DNA of 64,000 nucleotides from positions 1 to 64,000 of the forward strand of contig NXFV01001809.1 of assembly GCA_002803225.1 (NCBI GenBank). The letters are read 5' to 3'. The translations under genes and the position numbers were made by a program. Shown here one piece after another: positions 1 to 10,829 of the stretch (position 1 is the first letter of the stretch; every line of letters starts with the position of its first letter). Under the pieces are notes generated by a model, which saw only the letters and a program-made list of their open reading frames with translations, was not told the origin of the DNA and made no database searches. The stretch is from Gamarada debralockiae (lineage: Eukaryota > Ascomycota > Leotiomycetes > Helotiales > Hyphodiscaceae).

Positions 1-1
1 A

Positions 2-187
2 CCTATCACAAAGAGCCTTGGTCTTGCCCTACCCTACATACGCCCCAAGGTCAGCCGCTTGTAGGCAGACGCCCTTTGTATCGAACAGAGAGATGCTGAT
101 GAGCGCAATCCTCAAGTTCAGCAAATGGGTCGGATCTACAAATCAGCTCAGCGTATAATAATCTTTCTCGGAGCGAACACCAGCTAA
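2..187 (+). pseudogene. HET-domain relic (heterokaryon incompatibility), truncated by window edge
   Basis: Frame 2 reads a recognisable stretch of the fungal HET domain: a segment resembling the start of the domain, then ADALCIEQRDADERNPQVQQ and MGRIYKSAQRIIIFLGANT. The family pattern is W-x-D-A-[ILV]-C-I-[ND]-Q...E+..QV..M..IY..A. The expected Trp before the DALCI block is TAG at 62-64, which fits a TGG to TAG transition. The frame ends at a TAA at 185-187 and no continuation was found. HET proteins trigger incompatibility cell death; this copy is dead. The upstream part lies outside the window. Confidence 0.75.
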
Positions 188-719
188 TCCCTGCGTTGGG
201 TGCGCTAATTATTTGGTAACGCATTCGGCTTCAGTTTCTCTAGCAATCCCCTCATTCCATTCTTTCCTAACACGTATTTGCCTCCCTATCTCCTACTCTA
301 TCGCTTTCTAATTATACGGAGTGAAATATTCAATTTAGATTCTCATATTCTTAATATTATTATTCTATAACGAAGCGTGCTTGAACTTCTTTTATAATAT
401 TATATCCTTCTGACTTGCTGAGCATGCCCGCGCCTGATTCTATCCCCTTACTTACCTCGTCCTCGCTATCGGGCTGTCATAACCCTTATAGCCCCTTAAG
501 GGCTGCGATATATCTTTATAATATTTATACGGAAAAGACACAGTTGCATTGATGTTGTTTAACCCTTTTTTTTCTTTCTTTTTTTTAGAGTAAACGTGAT
601 CATGTGCAAGATATAACCAAAAAAGACATGATTCCGACCGAGCTGTAATGCGGGTAAATTTTTCCGTTAACAAAATATCCCATATTAGCCATACAGATAT
701 TAAATACCTCATCTCCATA
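188..719. other. AT-rich intergenic stretch
   Basis: AT-rich sequence with a T-rich tract near 565-590. I see no coding pattern, RNA gene or repeat I can support. It separates the HET relic from the WD40 relic on the other strand. Confidence 0.5.
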
Positions 720-1640
720 GCCTAACTGTTTTGTCTTCTGATGCAGAAGCAAACAGCTCTCCGTCAGGCGAAAAAGCTAGCCCACGTACACTATCGACAT
801 GGCCCTCGAGGGTATTCACAAGGGTTCCGGTGTTCGTATTCCAAATACAAATTGTTGTATCACCAGAGGCAAGCACCTGTCCATCAAGAGGAAATGCTAC
901 GGCTTGACCGGTTTTTGAATGGCCAGGGAAGCCGTTTACTTAAGCTCCAGTGCTTGATTCCAAAGCCTGACTATACCGCCATACGATCCAGAGGCAAGTT
1001 GCTGTCCATTAGGCGAAAAGGCTATCGAATTGACCGCACCTGGATGATCAGGGAGAATGTTTACTTGAGCTCCAGTGCTCGGATTCCAGAGGCTAACCGA
1101 CTTATCCTCCGCTGCTGTAGCAAGCAGCTGCCCATTTGGCGAGAAGGCCACGTCTCTCACATTACCTGTATGGGTTTTCGAGGTATGTACTAGAGCCCAA
1201 GTGGTTGGGTTCCATAGCCCAACGTGTATAGTATGCAACGCAGAGGCAAACAGGTGTCTGTCGGGAGAGAATGCAACTGCATAGGCAGCTTTGGCTCCTC
1301 AGTAGCTTTATAAAGGGGCCAGGAACCTCCGAAACCAGTGATTTTGGCCCCAGTGCTTGGTTGCCAGAAAGAAACTTCATTGCGATACGCACAGGCAAGC
1401 AGTTGTCCGTCAGACGAAAATTACAATCCAATTGTCTTGGAATCGTGGATCTGGTTTTGTAGCCCGTCGATGATGCTAACCCGAATTCCTGTGCATGGGT
1501 TCCAAAGATTGATTTCGTACGGCGATGAAGAAGCAAGCAGCTGCCTATCGGGTGAGAAGGCCACGGCTACAGCAGGGTGGAAATGCCCTCTTGTTTTGAT
1601 GCTTGCCTGAGAGTCCGCGAATAAGAGCTCCAATTATTTT
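720..1640 (-). pseudogene. WD40-repeat array relic, probably the sensor end of an NLR-like protein
   Basis: On the minus strand several WD40 blades can be read in more than one frame: VAFSPNGQLLATAAEDKSV with SLWNPSTGAQV, IAFSPNGQQLASGSYGG with IVRLWN (936-1238), and VAVAFSPDRQLLASSS with INLWNPCTG (1421-1633). Further blades are visible but degraded in 740-935 and 1240-1420. The FSPDG..LAS..xD..[IV].LW spacing of about 42 residues is that of fungal NACHT-WD40 (HET-E/NLR-like) repeats. Frames change repeatedly and no start or upstream NACHT domain is present, so I call it a pseudogene. A CAG/CAA-type tract (1647-1683) lies just upstream in the sense of this strand. Confidence 0.7.
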
Positions 1641-1646
1641 CGACAG

Positions 1647-1683
1647 CTTGTTGTTGTTGCTGCTGTTGCTGCTGCTGCTGCTT
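1647..1683. repeat. TTG/CTG trinucleotide tract
   Basis: Imperfect trinucleotide run (TTG and CTG units on the plus strand; CAA/CAG on the minus strand). In the minus-strand sense it lies just upstream of the WD40 relic and could once have encoded polyglutamine or polyserine, depending on frame. Confidence 0.8.
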
Positions 1684-1727
1684 CGCTCCTGGCTACTTCT
1701 CTTCCGACTGTTCCAATGACTGCGTCA

Positions 1728-2699
1728 TTAATCAACTGATGATGCCTCAGTAAAATTATCCTTGACGTACGAGGATTCAGCTGCTAGCCTCTTAGCAGCC
1801 CGCTCTGCACGGATTCTCTCTTGCATTTCGGTGTCCCAAAGCTTTGACTGGTGCTTTCGGCTCCGTTGTGCTCTTTTGGCCCTCTTCTTTGCTGCCCTGG
1901 TCTGAGAATCTGTGTGAGAGAAGCTGGTAATCCCTGTTGTTTCGGTCTGAAGTCGGACATGGTGTGGAAGAGGGCTTAATGCGATCTCTTTCATAATAGT
2001 CAGTCTCCTCTCAATTCCGGATTGTTTAACGCAGTCTTTAACTGCTAGAAGTAATAATGCCTTCAAAGTGAAATTCGCGTCGTTTCCGCCACAGTGGAGT
2101 TTAGTAAAAGGACATCCAAGCGTAAGTAAGAGACGACGGAGGGTGGGTGACTCGTAAGAAATTACTTCTGCGGATACGCTTTGCGTATCGAGAGTAGTTA
2201 TATTGAATGTCGAGAAATCGAAGTCAAGCAAATCCAAAGCCCGCAACTCATGTCGAATATCATGACCCACGAAGATTACTTGACGATCAGGGGGTACTAA
2301 GGATTTGATGCTCTTAAGCATGTTATGCTGGGTAATAGCAACTGACTCCCCGAACAAGAACTTTTTTCTAGCCCTCTCTTGATAACCTGAAGACCCTGAA
2401 GCAAAGTTGTATGTCGATATGAGCTCAGTCGATGGCACTGAATCGAAATCTCTTGTGTCGAGAATTGCGAGGCCGACTTCACTGTCCAAATTTTGTGACA
2501 AGTCCCTCTGAATATTGGCGATATTTTCGAAGTCGATTGCAATAAAAACAATATTGCAAACTGAGCTGGTGGTGAGACCAAAAAGCTCTTGTAAAGGCCG
2601 CGAATCAACCTCTACAAAGGCCAGTGGAGTAACCGATGCTCCCAGCAGAGGGCGTGTATCAACCTGCTCACTTGGGGCTGAATAAACGATATCGGCCAT
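1728..2699 (-). CDS. Gfd2/YDR514C-type RNase H-like (DEDD exonuclease-fold) protein
   Basis: Intact 323-aa single-exon protein. I chose the ATG at 2699; the frame is open a little further but without another ATG. The fold signature is that of the Gfd2/YDR514C C-terminal domain, an RNase H-like 3'-5' exonuclease fold: IVFIAIDFEN (motif I, Asp and Glu), SEVGLAILDTRDF, then QVIFVGHDIRHELRALDLL (motif II, Asp), and GGNDANFTLKALLLLA (motif III, N-D-A). The C-terminus is a basic Arg/Lys/Ala-rich tail, typical of a nucleic-acid-binding extension. In fungi this fold is found in Gfd2-like proteins and in exonucleases linked to RNA processing; the substrate is not known here. Acidic positions of motifs I-III are present, so activity is plausible. 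It lies between decayed HET/WD40 genes and is itself uninterrupted. Confidence 0.75.
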   Translation of the reverse strand: MADIVYSAPSEQVDTRPLLGASVTPLAFVEVDSRPLQELFGLTTSSVCNIVFIAIDFENIANIQRDLSQNLDSEVGLAILDTRDFDSVPSTELISTYNFASGSSGYQERARKKFLFGESVAITQHNMLKSIKSLVPPDRQVIFVGHDIRHELRALDLLDFDFSTFNITTLDTQSVSAEVISYESPTLRRLLLTLGCPFTKLHCGGNDANFTLKALLLLAVKDCVKQSGIERRLTIMKEIALSPLPHHVRLQTETTGITSFSHTDSQTRAAKKRAKRAQRSRKHQSKLWDTEMQERIRAERAAKRLAAESSYVKDNFTEASSVD

Positions 2700-3969
2700 A
2701 TCGCGCTCCAAGAAGACAGGTCAGAAGTTGTCGTTATAGTGAGTCTGAATGTGTGAACGTGCGGATAAATTTACAAATTAGAAAAAGTCTGTTAAGGACA
2801 AATTGTTGCGTCATAGTCCTTGCATAAATTTTCTGACACCGCACTTTAGTACTGTTGGAATGGGTAATCAGGTGACTCTGGTTCTAGGCAGATAGTGCTG
2901 CCTGCTGAGTCACATGGGATCACATGCTATCACATGACTCACAGACCACTTGATCAGTATGACAGTATGACGTGTTCTATGAGTCATAGGGAGGATTCCT
3001 GTCTATAAGTACAGACTACTGTACTTGGTTTGTTCATCAGTATCTCCAGTATCTTCATACCTTAATAATCCAACCACATTCTCCTACCCTTTTCGTCCAT
3101 CACGTGACCATATTGCAAGAAGTACTTTGTTGTCACATGTAATATCTTAAATTTTAATGCCCTTTTTTTTTTTTTTTTTAAATAATTTACTTATTTATTA
3201 TAAGAATATAAAAAAGGGTTACAAAGAAGGAATTCGCAAAGCGAGAATTTATTTAGTAATATTAAGTTAGTATTTATTACGCCTCAGAAAATACTAGTAG
3301 AGAATAAGTCTTCGGCCTGAGAGGATTTAGTAGAGTGTAACTTGTTGACTTCGCTTGTCAAGGTCGACGTAGTCTCTTGTCTGGATCGAATACCGCGGAA
3401 ACAACTTGAGGCTTGGACCTCTGTTTTCTGAAGGGTTTCATTTTGCGCTTTTAGTATAGTGCTAGGGTCGTGAACTATCCAAGCAGATATGATTCTTTAA
3501 AACAGATAACTTTGGTAAGAAGGATCTAGGGGTGGGGGCCCGATTTCAAATCCCGGGAAGCATAGGTGCACTTATAGCCCTATAACGTTGATTTGTAAGA
3601 CTCCGATATGTAATACGGAGCGGCGATAGGGTCACGTGCACATCAACTCAGACGAGTGATCAGCTCTTCTAGGTAATTTCGGGGGATGAAGTGAGTGCGT
3701 CGATATTCTGTTTCTACCAAAGATCGCAATTCTGTCCTCAAATCGTCCTGAGGATAGTCCGGGTCATCTGAGATGGAATCAGTGTCTCATGACGAAAACA
3801 ATGAATGTTGCTCACCGTCTCCATAAGTCAAAGAAACACCCAGTGGTTGTCCCTTGCCTGGGTTCATTTTGGCTATTGGAGGCCGCAACAGAAATATCTG
3901 ACGGCTCACCGGAATATGTAAGTATGTTTCATCGTGAAGAGAATAGTACACTGATGAAGAAAGCGTCGA
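2700..3969. other. Intergenic region with short repeats and a poly-T tract
   Basis: Holds a 10-bp phased triplet of CACATG units (2911-2940), a T-tract of about 17 nt (3163-3179), an AT-rich block (3180-3280), and a stretch near 3315-3370 that resembles 5600-5650. A GTAAGT donor-like site at about 3917 may belong to an upstream exon of the following gene. No gene can be supported. Confidence 0.5.
2911..2940. repeat. Three phased 10-bp CACATG units
   Basis: Three consecutive 10-mers each begin with CACATG (CACATGGGAT, CACATGCTAT, CACATGACTC). It lies about 210 bp upstream of the start of the Gfd2-like gene, so it could be a regulator binding cluster, but this is inference. Confidence 0.6.
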
Positions 3970-5202
3970 TTGATCGAGTTATCCCTCAAATGCTTTCGAG
4001 CATGGTTGAAAGCTGTGTCCGAAGAAAACCTTTCAGCCTCGACCCACCAAGCGTGCAGTCCTTCTGCTTGCACTGTCCATTGTACCAATATCTTGGGTAA
4101 CATTCTCAAAGACTATCTCAATGAGCTATCTCGCATCATGTTCCAGAAGAAGAACCTCCGAGGCGATAAGGCTTGGTGCCTACCGACATTCTACAGCCTC
4201 TGCATTCAGGGGCTCGTTCGTCGATTTCTCTTATCACTCCCTCAAGTCGCAATGAGCGAGAGAACTCGCCAATCCTTGAATCGATACCTTCATCTGGCTG
4301 TTCAGTTGTTTCCAGCCCTATCTCCAGGACTTGAGTCCGTGGAACAAATTAAAGGTTGGCTAATTCAAGACGAGCACGCAATCCAAAGCGGTACGAAATT
4401 CCAAAACCCAACAGGATTTTTAGAACAGCTTTTCAACATCCAAAACGTAACTATACCAACAGATGAAGATGACTTCCAGTCATCTGGCGAGCCTCTCAAT
4501 ATCCAAAACGCTTTTTTTGCAGGAAATGAAAGTTACCTTCAGTTATCTGGCGACTGCATTGTCATGGAGCCTGAAGACATTTCTTGCGACGACTTGTCTT
4601 CTTTCGTCGAAGAGCAAGTAAGTTTAGATGTTCCAGAAGAACCTGAGAATTCTATATTATCCCAACCAATGGAACAAGGATCGCTAGAAAGGACCAACTG
4701 TCAGGAAACACACAACATCACAGACTCCGCCAACCAACCCGTAGAACAAGAATTTCAAAAAGAGACCGGTCCTCAGAAAAAGCACGTTATTCCTAACCCA
4801 GCCAACGACTATGCCTCTCTCCCGTCTAACTACACGAGTCTGACATCAGCCTTCGATGAGCTTGTCAAGTCTTTGGAGCGTTTGAAGCTACATTCACTGG
4901 CGAATGCTCCCAAGCCAGCTGCCAATCAAAAGAACGGACCACAATCGCGTGGAAGGAGTCCTAGCTTGAAGCGCAAATCAAGGACGCCCTCCCTTTATTC
5001 TCGAACCGGATCTCGGGTTGGATCCAGAGCCCCATCAGGAATATCTTCACCAGTAGTGGAGCGTCCGCTTAGTCCATATCCCGACTTTTTTCAGGATATG
5101 CCGAAGAATCAGGATCTTTGGGCCCAATCCAAAGAAGCGGAAGTTTTTGAGGAAGATTGTGAAGAGAGAGAATTGAAGAAGCGGCGGAGTTGGGTACGGT
5201 AG
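3970..5202 (+). CDS. Unrecognised fungal protein, 5' end unresolved
   Basis: Open frame of about 410 codons. The first in-frame ATG is at 4138, but plausible protein sequence extends upstream of it (through WLKAVSEENLSASTHQACSP), so an upstream exon is likely; a GTAAGT donor near 3917 is a candidate. The N-terminal third has the segment GDKAWCLPTFYSLCIQGLVR followed by RFLLSL, a pattern I associate, from memory only, with C-terminal regions of large uncharacterised fungal regulators. The middle is acidic and low complexity. The end is Ser/Arg rich (RGRSPSLKRKSRTPSLYSRT), then acidic, ending in KKRRSWVR, which looks like a nuclear signal. I do not recognise the function. It could be the surviving 3' part of a longer gene, since both sides are pseudogene territory. 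Confidence 0.45.
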   Translation: MIELSLKCFRAWLKAVSEENLSASTHQACSPSACTVHCTNILGNILKDYLNELSRIMFQKKNLRGDKAWCLPTFYSLCIQGLVRRFLLSLPQVAMSERTRQSLNRYLHLAVQLFPALSPGLESVEQIKGWLIQDEHAIQSGTKFQNPTGFLEQLFNIQNVTIPTDEDDFQSSGEPLNIQNAFFAGNESYLQLSGDCIVMEPEDISCDDLSSFVEEQVSLDVPEEPENSILSQPMEQGSLERTNCQETHNITDSANQPVEQEFQKETGPQKKHVIPNPANDYASLPSNYTSLTSAFDELVKSLERLKLHSLANAPKPAANQKNGPQSRGRSPSLKRKSRTPSLYSRTGSRVGSRAPSGISSPVVERPLSPYPDFFQDMPKNQDLWAQSKEAEVFEEDCEERELKKRRSWVR

Positions 5203-5612
5203 TATGGAAAACCACGAGAAGTAGAGTTAGATAGTACTGAATTTATGTTAGGAGAAAAGACAGATATTACGTGAAGTTAAAGAATCATCGTGCAAACTTG
5301 AATGTGACTATTAAAGTGCAAGGGAGTATAGGCATTTAGCTAAGTTTATTTTAATAGCTGCTTTAAGGAGAGGGTTATAACTTATTAAGCCGCTTAGCGA
5401 CAAGAGCAGGTGAGCAATAAGTGAGCGACGGCCACCAAAGCAGCATAAAACAGCGACCGAGCTGCCCGCATTCAGCAGCCTAAACTGTAGTACTTAAATA
5501 TATAATATTATGAATATTAAAAGTCGGTTTGTTTATAATTATAACGTGCACAAGATGTAGCAACATGAATTAGCTTGAAACCTGAAGCTTGGCTATGCGG
5601 CAGGCCCGAGGA
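5203..5612. other. Intergenic AT-rich stretch
   Basis: AT-rich spacer after the orphan gene. From about 5600 it merges into the second HET relic; 5600-5650 shares a diverged block with 3315-3370. Nothing else is visible. Confidence 0.4.
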
Positions 5613-7012
5613 TCTACCGGTTTGTGACTTGTCGACTTCGCTCGTCGGGTTAGCCTGGTCTGCATTAGCCAGTGCGACATTGAGCAGCGGAACGAGCAAG
5701 TCAACAAGATGATGGAAATATACAAAATGGCCAAGAAAGTCATCTTCTGGATCGGGGAAGAGTCACACGATAGTACGCTGGCTATCTCTTGCATAAGAGA
5801 CTATGCTACTGTAGAGGTTGAAAACTTCGGATCCCTCGCCTGAAGAGACATCTGCAGTTAACGATCTCTTTAAGGAGAGGACCTATTGGCACAGGGCATG
5901 GATCGTGCAAGAAGTGCGTTCTGTCAAAGGGGCATTCTCTGCTGCGGGAGAGCCTTTGTCGACTGGAGCTCCATTGTAGCTTTTTATCAATTACCTCTCA
6001 GCATGCTAGTTCAAGGGAGACGTGGTATATATATGAACCCGATGTTTGAACTGTCCTCAATAGAGGAAGAGGAACGAGAAACAGAAAGATTTCCTCTGCA
6101 GTTATACAGAAATAGGAACGCCTTAGATCTGAGAGGCTATGTGTTTACTTTCGTTGGAATGATCCTGGAGCTGAAGCATCCTGCTTTGGTCGACTATTCC
6201 CAAACAGTCGGAGAATTCTACCAAAAGACAGTGCAATTACCAATTTCTGAGACGAAGCCACTCGACTACATTCTATTTGCAGTGCTAAATGAAGCTAATT
6301 CGCATGGATGCCCTCTTGGGAACCAGATTGGTCTATCAACCCAAAGGCTGATGTGACAGACTTGGCGATAAGGTCATCGTAAGCTACTTCCAGGGATTCG
6401 GCTGCTGAGGCAGGCGTACAGGGCAAAGTCTTAAGATGCAAAGGCTTTAGCATAGGAAACGCTGCAGTTCCCTGCCTAAAATTTGAGTTATATATAACTG
6501 AGTTTACCTAATTAGAGGTCACTTCTGGAATCATTTCGTGACTGGCAGGAATTTCTCACTTCAGAGCTTGCCAATGAAAAGGATTCACAGCATTCACGGG
6601 AGAGGCAGAGCGGATTGTTCCAAATTTATTGCAGTATTTCTGAGCCTTTGACAAAGTATCATGCCGGAATACGCTGTTCCACCACATTTGATGAAATATG
6701 CGGCTCATGAGCCTAGGCCAGCATTTGAAAAGTTCCTGAAAAGGGAATGCTTTTGGGAAACGATGGCGGCATTGGGTTTAAGAAGGAGAAGGATCTTGAT
6801 CTCAATCAATTCAGGGCTCGGCCTTGCCCTCAATTCGACGCAGGTCGGCGACTTGATTTGTATTCTACTTGGTTGCCACGTTCCAGTCATCCTACGGCCA
6901 CAGGTCAACAACTTCACACTTGTGAGCTATGCTAGATCGATGGCTTTATGTATGGGGAGGGGATGGATGGACTGATGGAGGGAAAGTACGAACTTCGAGA
7001 CTTCGACATACT
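5613..7012 (+). pseudogene. HET-domain gene relic (second copy)
   Basis: Pieces of a full HET protein lie in order but in different frames. 5658-5822 reads VCISQCDIEQRNEQVNKMME then IYKMAKKVIFWIGEESHDS. About 5863-5950 reads DLFKERTYWHRAWIVQEV, the classic R.YW.RaWivQE motif. About 5940-6356 continues in another frame (CCGRAFVDWSS). The typical C-terminal block follows at 6661-6930: NSTQVGDLICILLGCHVPVI then LRP, after which another frame gives IDGFMYGEGMDG, corresponding to the usual Y-V-D/H-G-[FM]-M-x-G-E. At least three frame changes and a stop in place of the Tyr before IDGF show that it is dead. The family mediates vegetative incompatibility in filamentous ascomycetes. Confidence 0.75.
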
Positions 7013-7221
7013 CTGAACTGAGATTTGACCGATTCTCTTAAGCAACCAAGCAAAATCATCTCAACACATCTCCTGAATACTCACCACCCGACCCAGCAAC
7101 GCCTCCAACTCAGCTCTCTCACCAGCATTCGATCAAACACCTCCCTCCCATCCAACTCAGCAGCGCTCCTCAATCTTCCCGTCCTCCTCTTCCTCTCCAA
7201 CTTTGTATCAGATTCGGATGT

Positions 7222-7543
7222 CTAGGTTACTTGTGTCGTGGAGGTGGTAGTTGGAGGCGGTAGGGAGTTTGAGGAAGAGAAAGTTAGAGTAGATCCGGCG
7301 ACGGTGGAGGAAGAAGTTGTTGAAACGTCAGTATTGAGGCCGACCCCTGATCTGTGAACGGTATTAAGTTCTCTTCGAAGCGCCGCCGGAGTCTGTCGCA
7401 AGAAACTGATCAGTTCTCCTCCCTGAAACAAGAATAGGACGTTTTGCCGAGAATACTAATATCAAGTTTTATGTTTTGGAACCTACCTCAAAAGTGACGC
7501 GAAAGAAGGAGCGTTGGTCGAGAATGCTTGATTCATCTGACAT
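7222..7543 (-). CDS. Small two-exon protein of unknown function
   Basis: Model: complement(join(7222..7422, 7487..7543)), 85 aa. Exon 1 starts MSDESSILDQRSFFRVTFE; the donor GTAGGT and acceptor TTTCAG join in phase 0 to GGELISFLRQTPAALRREL, followed by NTVHRSGVG. The rest is Ser/Thr/Pro-rich low complexity ending TTTSTTQVT. The intron is 64 nt. The conserved-looking core is residues 10-50; I do not recognise the family. No signal peptide or membrane segment is visible. It is co-directional with the downstream Gyp7-like gene (ATG at 10829, minus strand). The clean splice and the codon-length sum (258 nt) support a real gene. Confidence 0.55.
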
Positions 7544-8032
7544 CGCGAATGAAGTTCTCGTCTTGTTGAAAGTGGAAATGTGCATGTCATGATTTCCCTA
7601 GGCGGTAGAGCGTTCCCCATATCTTGTACCTTAAAACTCAGCCGCATCCTTCAGAGCTTCGGACACCAGGATAAATAGCATCTGCAAAAATCTTAAGACA
7701 ACACCTTGTTGTTGACAGCTTCTGAAACCCCTCTTTCGGTCTTATGTTTCACACCCCTGGGAAGATAGTTGAACCAAAACAATTGAAACTACCACCACAA
7801 ATACACAGCTTCCTCTCTTGGGCGGGGCTGAGAACAATTATGTATTCTTGTCTAAATAGAGAGGATGAAGAGCGTCAAACAATAGCATATCCAGTGCATG
7901 AACAAGCCCACGCGATGTTTGCTGCCCATTTACTCCCCTACTCCACGCGATCCTATCCAAGTTCATCGCCCATTCCCGTTCCCAAAGCGAAGCGCCATGC
8001 CCTAATGTTCATCCCATCTCGCAATCCAAATT
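7544..8032. other. Spacer between two minus-strand genes
   Basis: Combines the 3' region of the Gyp7-like gene and the promoter of the 85-aa gene. An open frame on the plus strand (7744-8073) has no recognisable protein features and overlaps the end of the Gyp7-like gene; I see nothing else. Confidence 0.4.
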
Positions 8033-10829
8033 CTATTTCCGCAAGCTCGACAACCCCTCACCCTCCTTCCTAACCACCTTCCGCGGTAAAATTTCCACTT
8101 TCCGACTCAACAGCCCTCTCAGTTCAGGACTAATGACTTTCGGTCTCTGATCTATCATCTCTCCTTCTCTCCCCTGTTCACCACTGACTTTCCTCTTTCC
8201 CTTATCGACTGCACCGCTATTCGTCGAGCCTGCTGTGACGGTTGAAATACCACTCGTGTTCGCGCTTGAACTTCCAGCTCCAGTATTCGACGGCGTTGTC
8301 GGACCATTTGATGAGGTTGGAGAGGTTAGAGATTGGGCACCGCTAATAGAGGTACTTCGAATAGATTGCCGTTGACGTAGCGAAGGAGCAGGGAAATTCG
8401 ACTTCTTGTCAATAGCCTCAACAGTTCTTTGGAAGCGGCGGAACAGAGCTTCAGCGCGGACGAGTGTGCTTTCTAGATCTATTGTAGTTGAGAGTTCGTT
8501 GACTATGCGATCATTAGCATGCAATCCCAACACATGAAAAGGACAATAACGTACTATATTTTAGCACCTCATCGAAATGCTTTAGATGCTCCATGATAAC
8601 TGTCCGATGCTTTTCGAGGATGGCGAGAGCAATGAAGATATGGAAATTCGAGGAAAGGTAGTCTGTCCATAATACCTCCCAAAGGTGCAAGACGTCGCCC
8701 CAAGGGAATTCTCTCTTATACCATACGAGCAACATGCGGAAGAAAAAGAAGAAATTTGTTGAATCCGCGGACTGTAGGTGTAGGTATAGCTTCGGATCCA
8801 TCAACTGCACCAAATGGTCTAGCGTCAAGAGCTGTTTCCGCATTCCTGACTGGTCACGAAGGAAGTTACGTTCCATACGATCCATGAAATGCTGGAATCC
8901 CCAGAACGCTATGGCATCGTCTTGCATCACTGCGTAGATGGGTGCGAGGAGGTCGGACATGCCTTGCACGTAGCCGAGATCGCGGTTGTATTCGTTGTAG
9001 GTGAGCAGCATGTCTTTCATCTGCTCGAGATGGACGTTCGTGCCTGCATCTGCGAAAGGAGAGGAAGGGTCAGGGTGTGGTGTGTCTTCGCCTGCGAAGA
9101 GTGGTATTGTGCGATCGGTTCTGTGGACATCCTTTTCTGTTGTTAGTGCCCCAAGGAATGGGATACGTTAGCCTACACTGTGTATCTTGAAAAGGGGAAT
9201 TCGGAGTATCCTACCTATTCTTCCTCTCTGCTCGCGCCACCATTCGCCTTCTTCTCCTTCGCCACCTAGATCCACGAGTCTATCCCACCACGCTCCCTTT
9301 AACTTGATGTACTCATCGCGCAGACTGGCAATCTCAGCTTTCCGCTCATCTGCCGAGGATTCCCAATCATAAATCCCCAGCAAGAAAAGCCACGCTTCTT
9401 TCCGCACACCATCATCATCATCCAATCCACCATGGAATATCCTCTCCTTAACCTCATCGACCGTAACCTGCAGCCTCCCTGTCCTAGCATCAAAGAAAGA
9501 CTTCCACTCCTTCAAAGTAACCGTCTTCCTTAACTCCTGCATCGTCAAACTCCCCATCTCCGTATCCAATAACTCAAACTCTCCTACATCCGTGTCTTCC
9601 ATCTCTAGCACATCTCTCGCCGTCCAAATCCTTTGATTACGATCTCGTTCACTCTGCTCTGCTATCCCCATCGCCCATCTCGCCAAGTATATTCTGGCAC
9701 TATCAAACTCATCCTGCAGCGTCTGAACTTCAGGATTCCTCAACAACCTCCTAACCTGCGGCGGCATCTTCGGATTATCGATCACCGAATCCGCAGTCCG
9801 TCTCGTAAAGGTTGTGACTTTAGAAAACTTCTCCATCAAATTCCACCCCGTCTCCTTAACAAACTTCATCACTGGATCCATGCCTGCATCTCTCGAGTTT
9901 AGAGCACCAGAGCCAGCTGCTCCACCAATCTTCATCCCGCTCGAACTCGGTCTCCGCACCACAGCAGCAGTGACAGGCTTCCCTCCAAACGCTTCCTTGT
10001 CCTCCGCGCTTGGCTCAACGAGATAGATATTTGGCTCCGCACCACTCCGCTCAATGGCCACATATCGTTTCAGCCATCTCAACACCTCGTCGCCACCCCA
10101 GAACATCTCCCCATTGGCACCAAATGGATCGAAAGACTCCCTTGTTCTCTTCTTTTTCTGCAGAATCGTGCTCTGGCATTCCGAATCATGGAAAAACAAC
10201 GCGGGGAAAGAATCTCCAGCGCGCGAGTTTATGATCACGGAGCCAAACCACCATCCCAGACTCGGAGGTCGTACAAGCAAGCTGTATATCGCAGATACAG
10301 GGATGGCGAATGCATAATGTCCGATAGAACCAGTGTGTATCGATGTGACAGGAGGAGGAGGAACGAGGTATGATTGTTTAGGTGGACTATCACCATCCGA
10401 GAGGTCGACTTTCACGTATGTATTCAATGCATCTCCCAGCGAAGATTCTGGGAGCCATGCGAGCAGGAGGGAGGCTGCATTTTTGGATTTCGTGGAGGTG
10501 GAGGAGGAAGATGTAGGGCGGGAATCGGGAGCGGGTTTCTGTTGGAGGAGAGCAATGTAGCCCGGTATGTTGTCTTTTGCGGAGGGGGTGGGGTGGACGT
10601 AGACCTGTTGATGCTTGTTAATACGGTGTTGATGACCCCGCATTTGCTTGCTTCATCTGCGAGCCGGATGGTTTGGGGATCTTGCCTTGCTTTTCGAGAA
10701 CAGTAGTTTTACTCCTCTGCCTGTCGTCGTGCTTGTGATCGTGTTGTATTCGCCTTCCTCGTCGTCGCTCAACGCATAGAAGCTGTTGGATGGCGAGGAG
10801 GTTCTGGCGGGGTTGGAAGACGACGTCAT
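8033..10829 (-). CDS. GYP7: Gyp7-like TBC-domain Rab GTPase-activating protein
   Basis: Model: complement(join(8033..8502, 8555..9136, 9215..10604, 10686..10829)), 861 aa, length divisible by three. Exon 1 encodes MTSSSNPARTSSPSNSFYAL to LLFSKSK; the join to VYVHPTPSAKDNIPGYIALL uses a GC-AG intron (GCAAGA...CAACAG, 81 nt). The N-terminal region is the Gyp7 lipid/PH-like module. The TBC domain runs from TLKEWKSFFDARTGRLQV through RIFHGGL, GVRKEAWLFLLGIYDW, the arginine-finger motif RIEKDVHRTDRTIPLF (IxxDxxRT, restored by the 78-nt intron), and the glutamine-finger YVQGMSDLLAP. The Ser/Thr-rich tail follows. Gyp7 accelerates GTP hydrolysis on Ypt7/Rab7-type GTPases at the vacuole and endosome. 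Both catalytic fingers are present. Frames on the opposite strand are shadows. Confidence 0.92.

Noticed and set aside
1421..1633. WD40 relic as an intact small gene
   Set aside because: Its apparent start is not an ATG, blades are spread over several frames, and stops lie between them.
3535..3565. tRNA-like B box (GATTTCAAATCCCGGG)
   Set aside because: The required G53-C61 pair, a matching A box and a closed acceptor stem are missing, so no tRNA fold can be drawn.
9168..10643. Gyp7-like protein starting at a methionine near 10643
   Set aside because: That start lies inside the GC-AG intron; the upstream exon 10686-10829 restores the family N-terminus.
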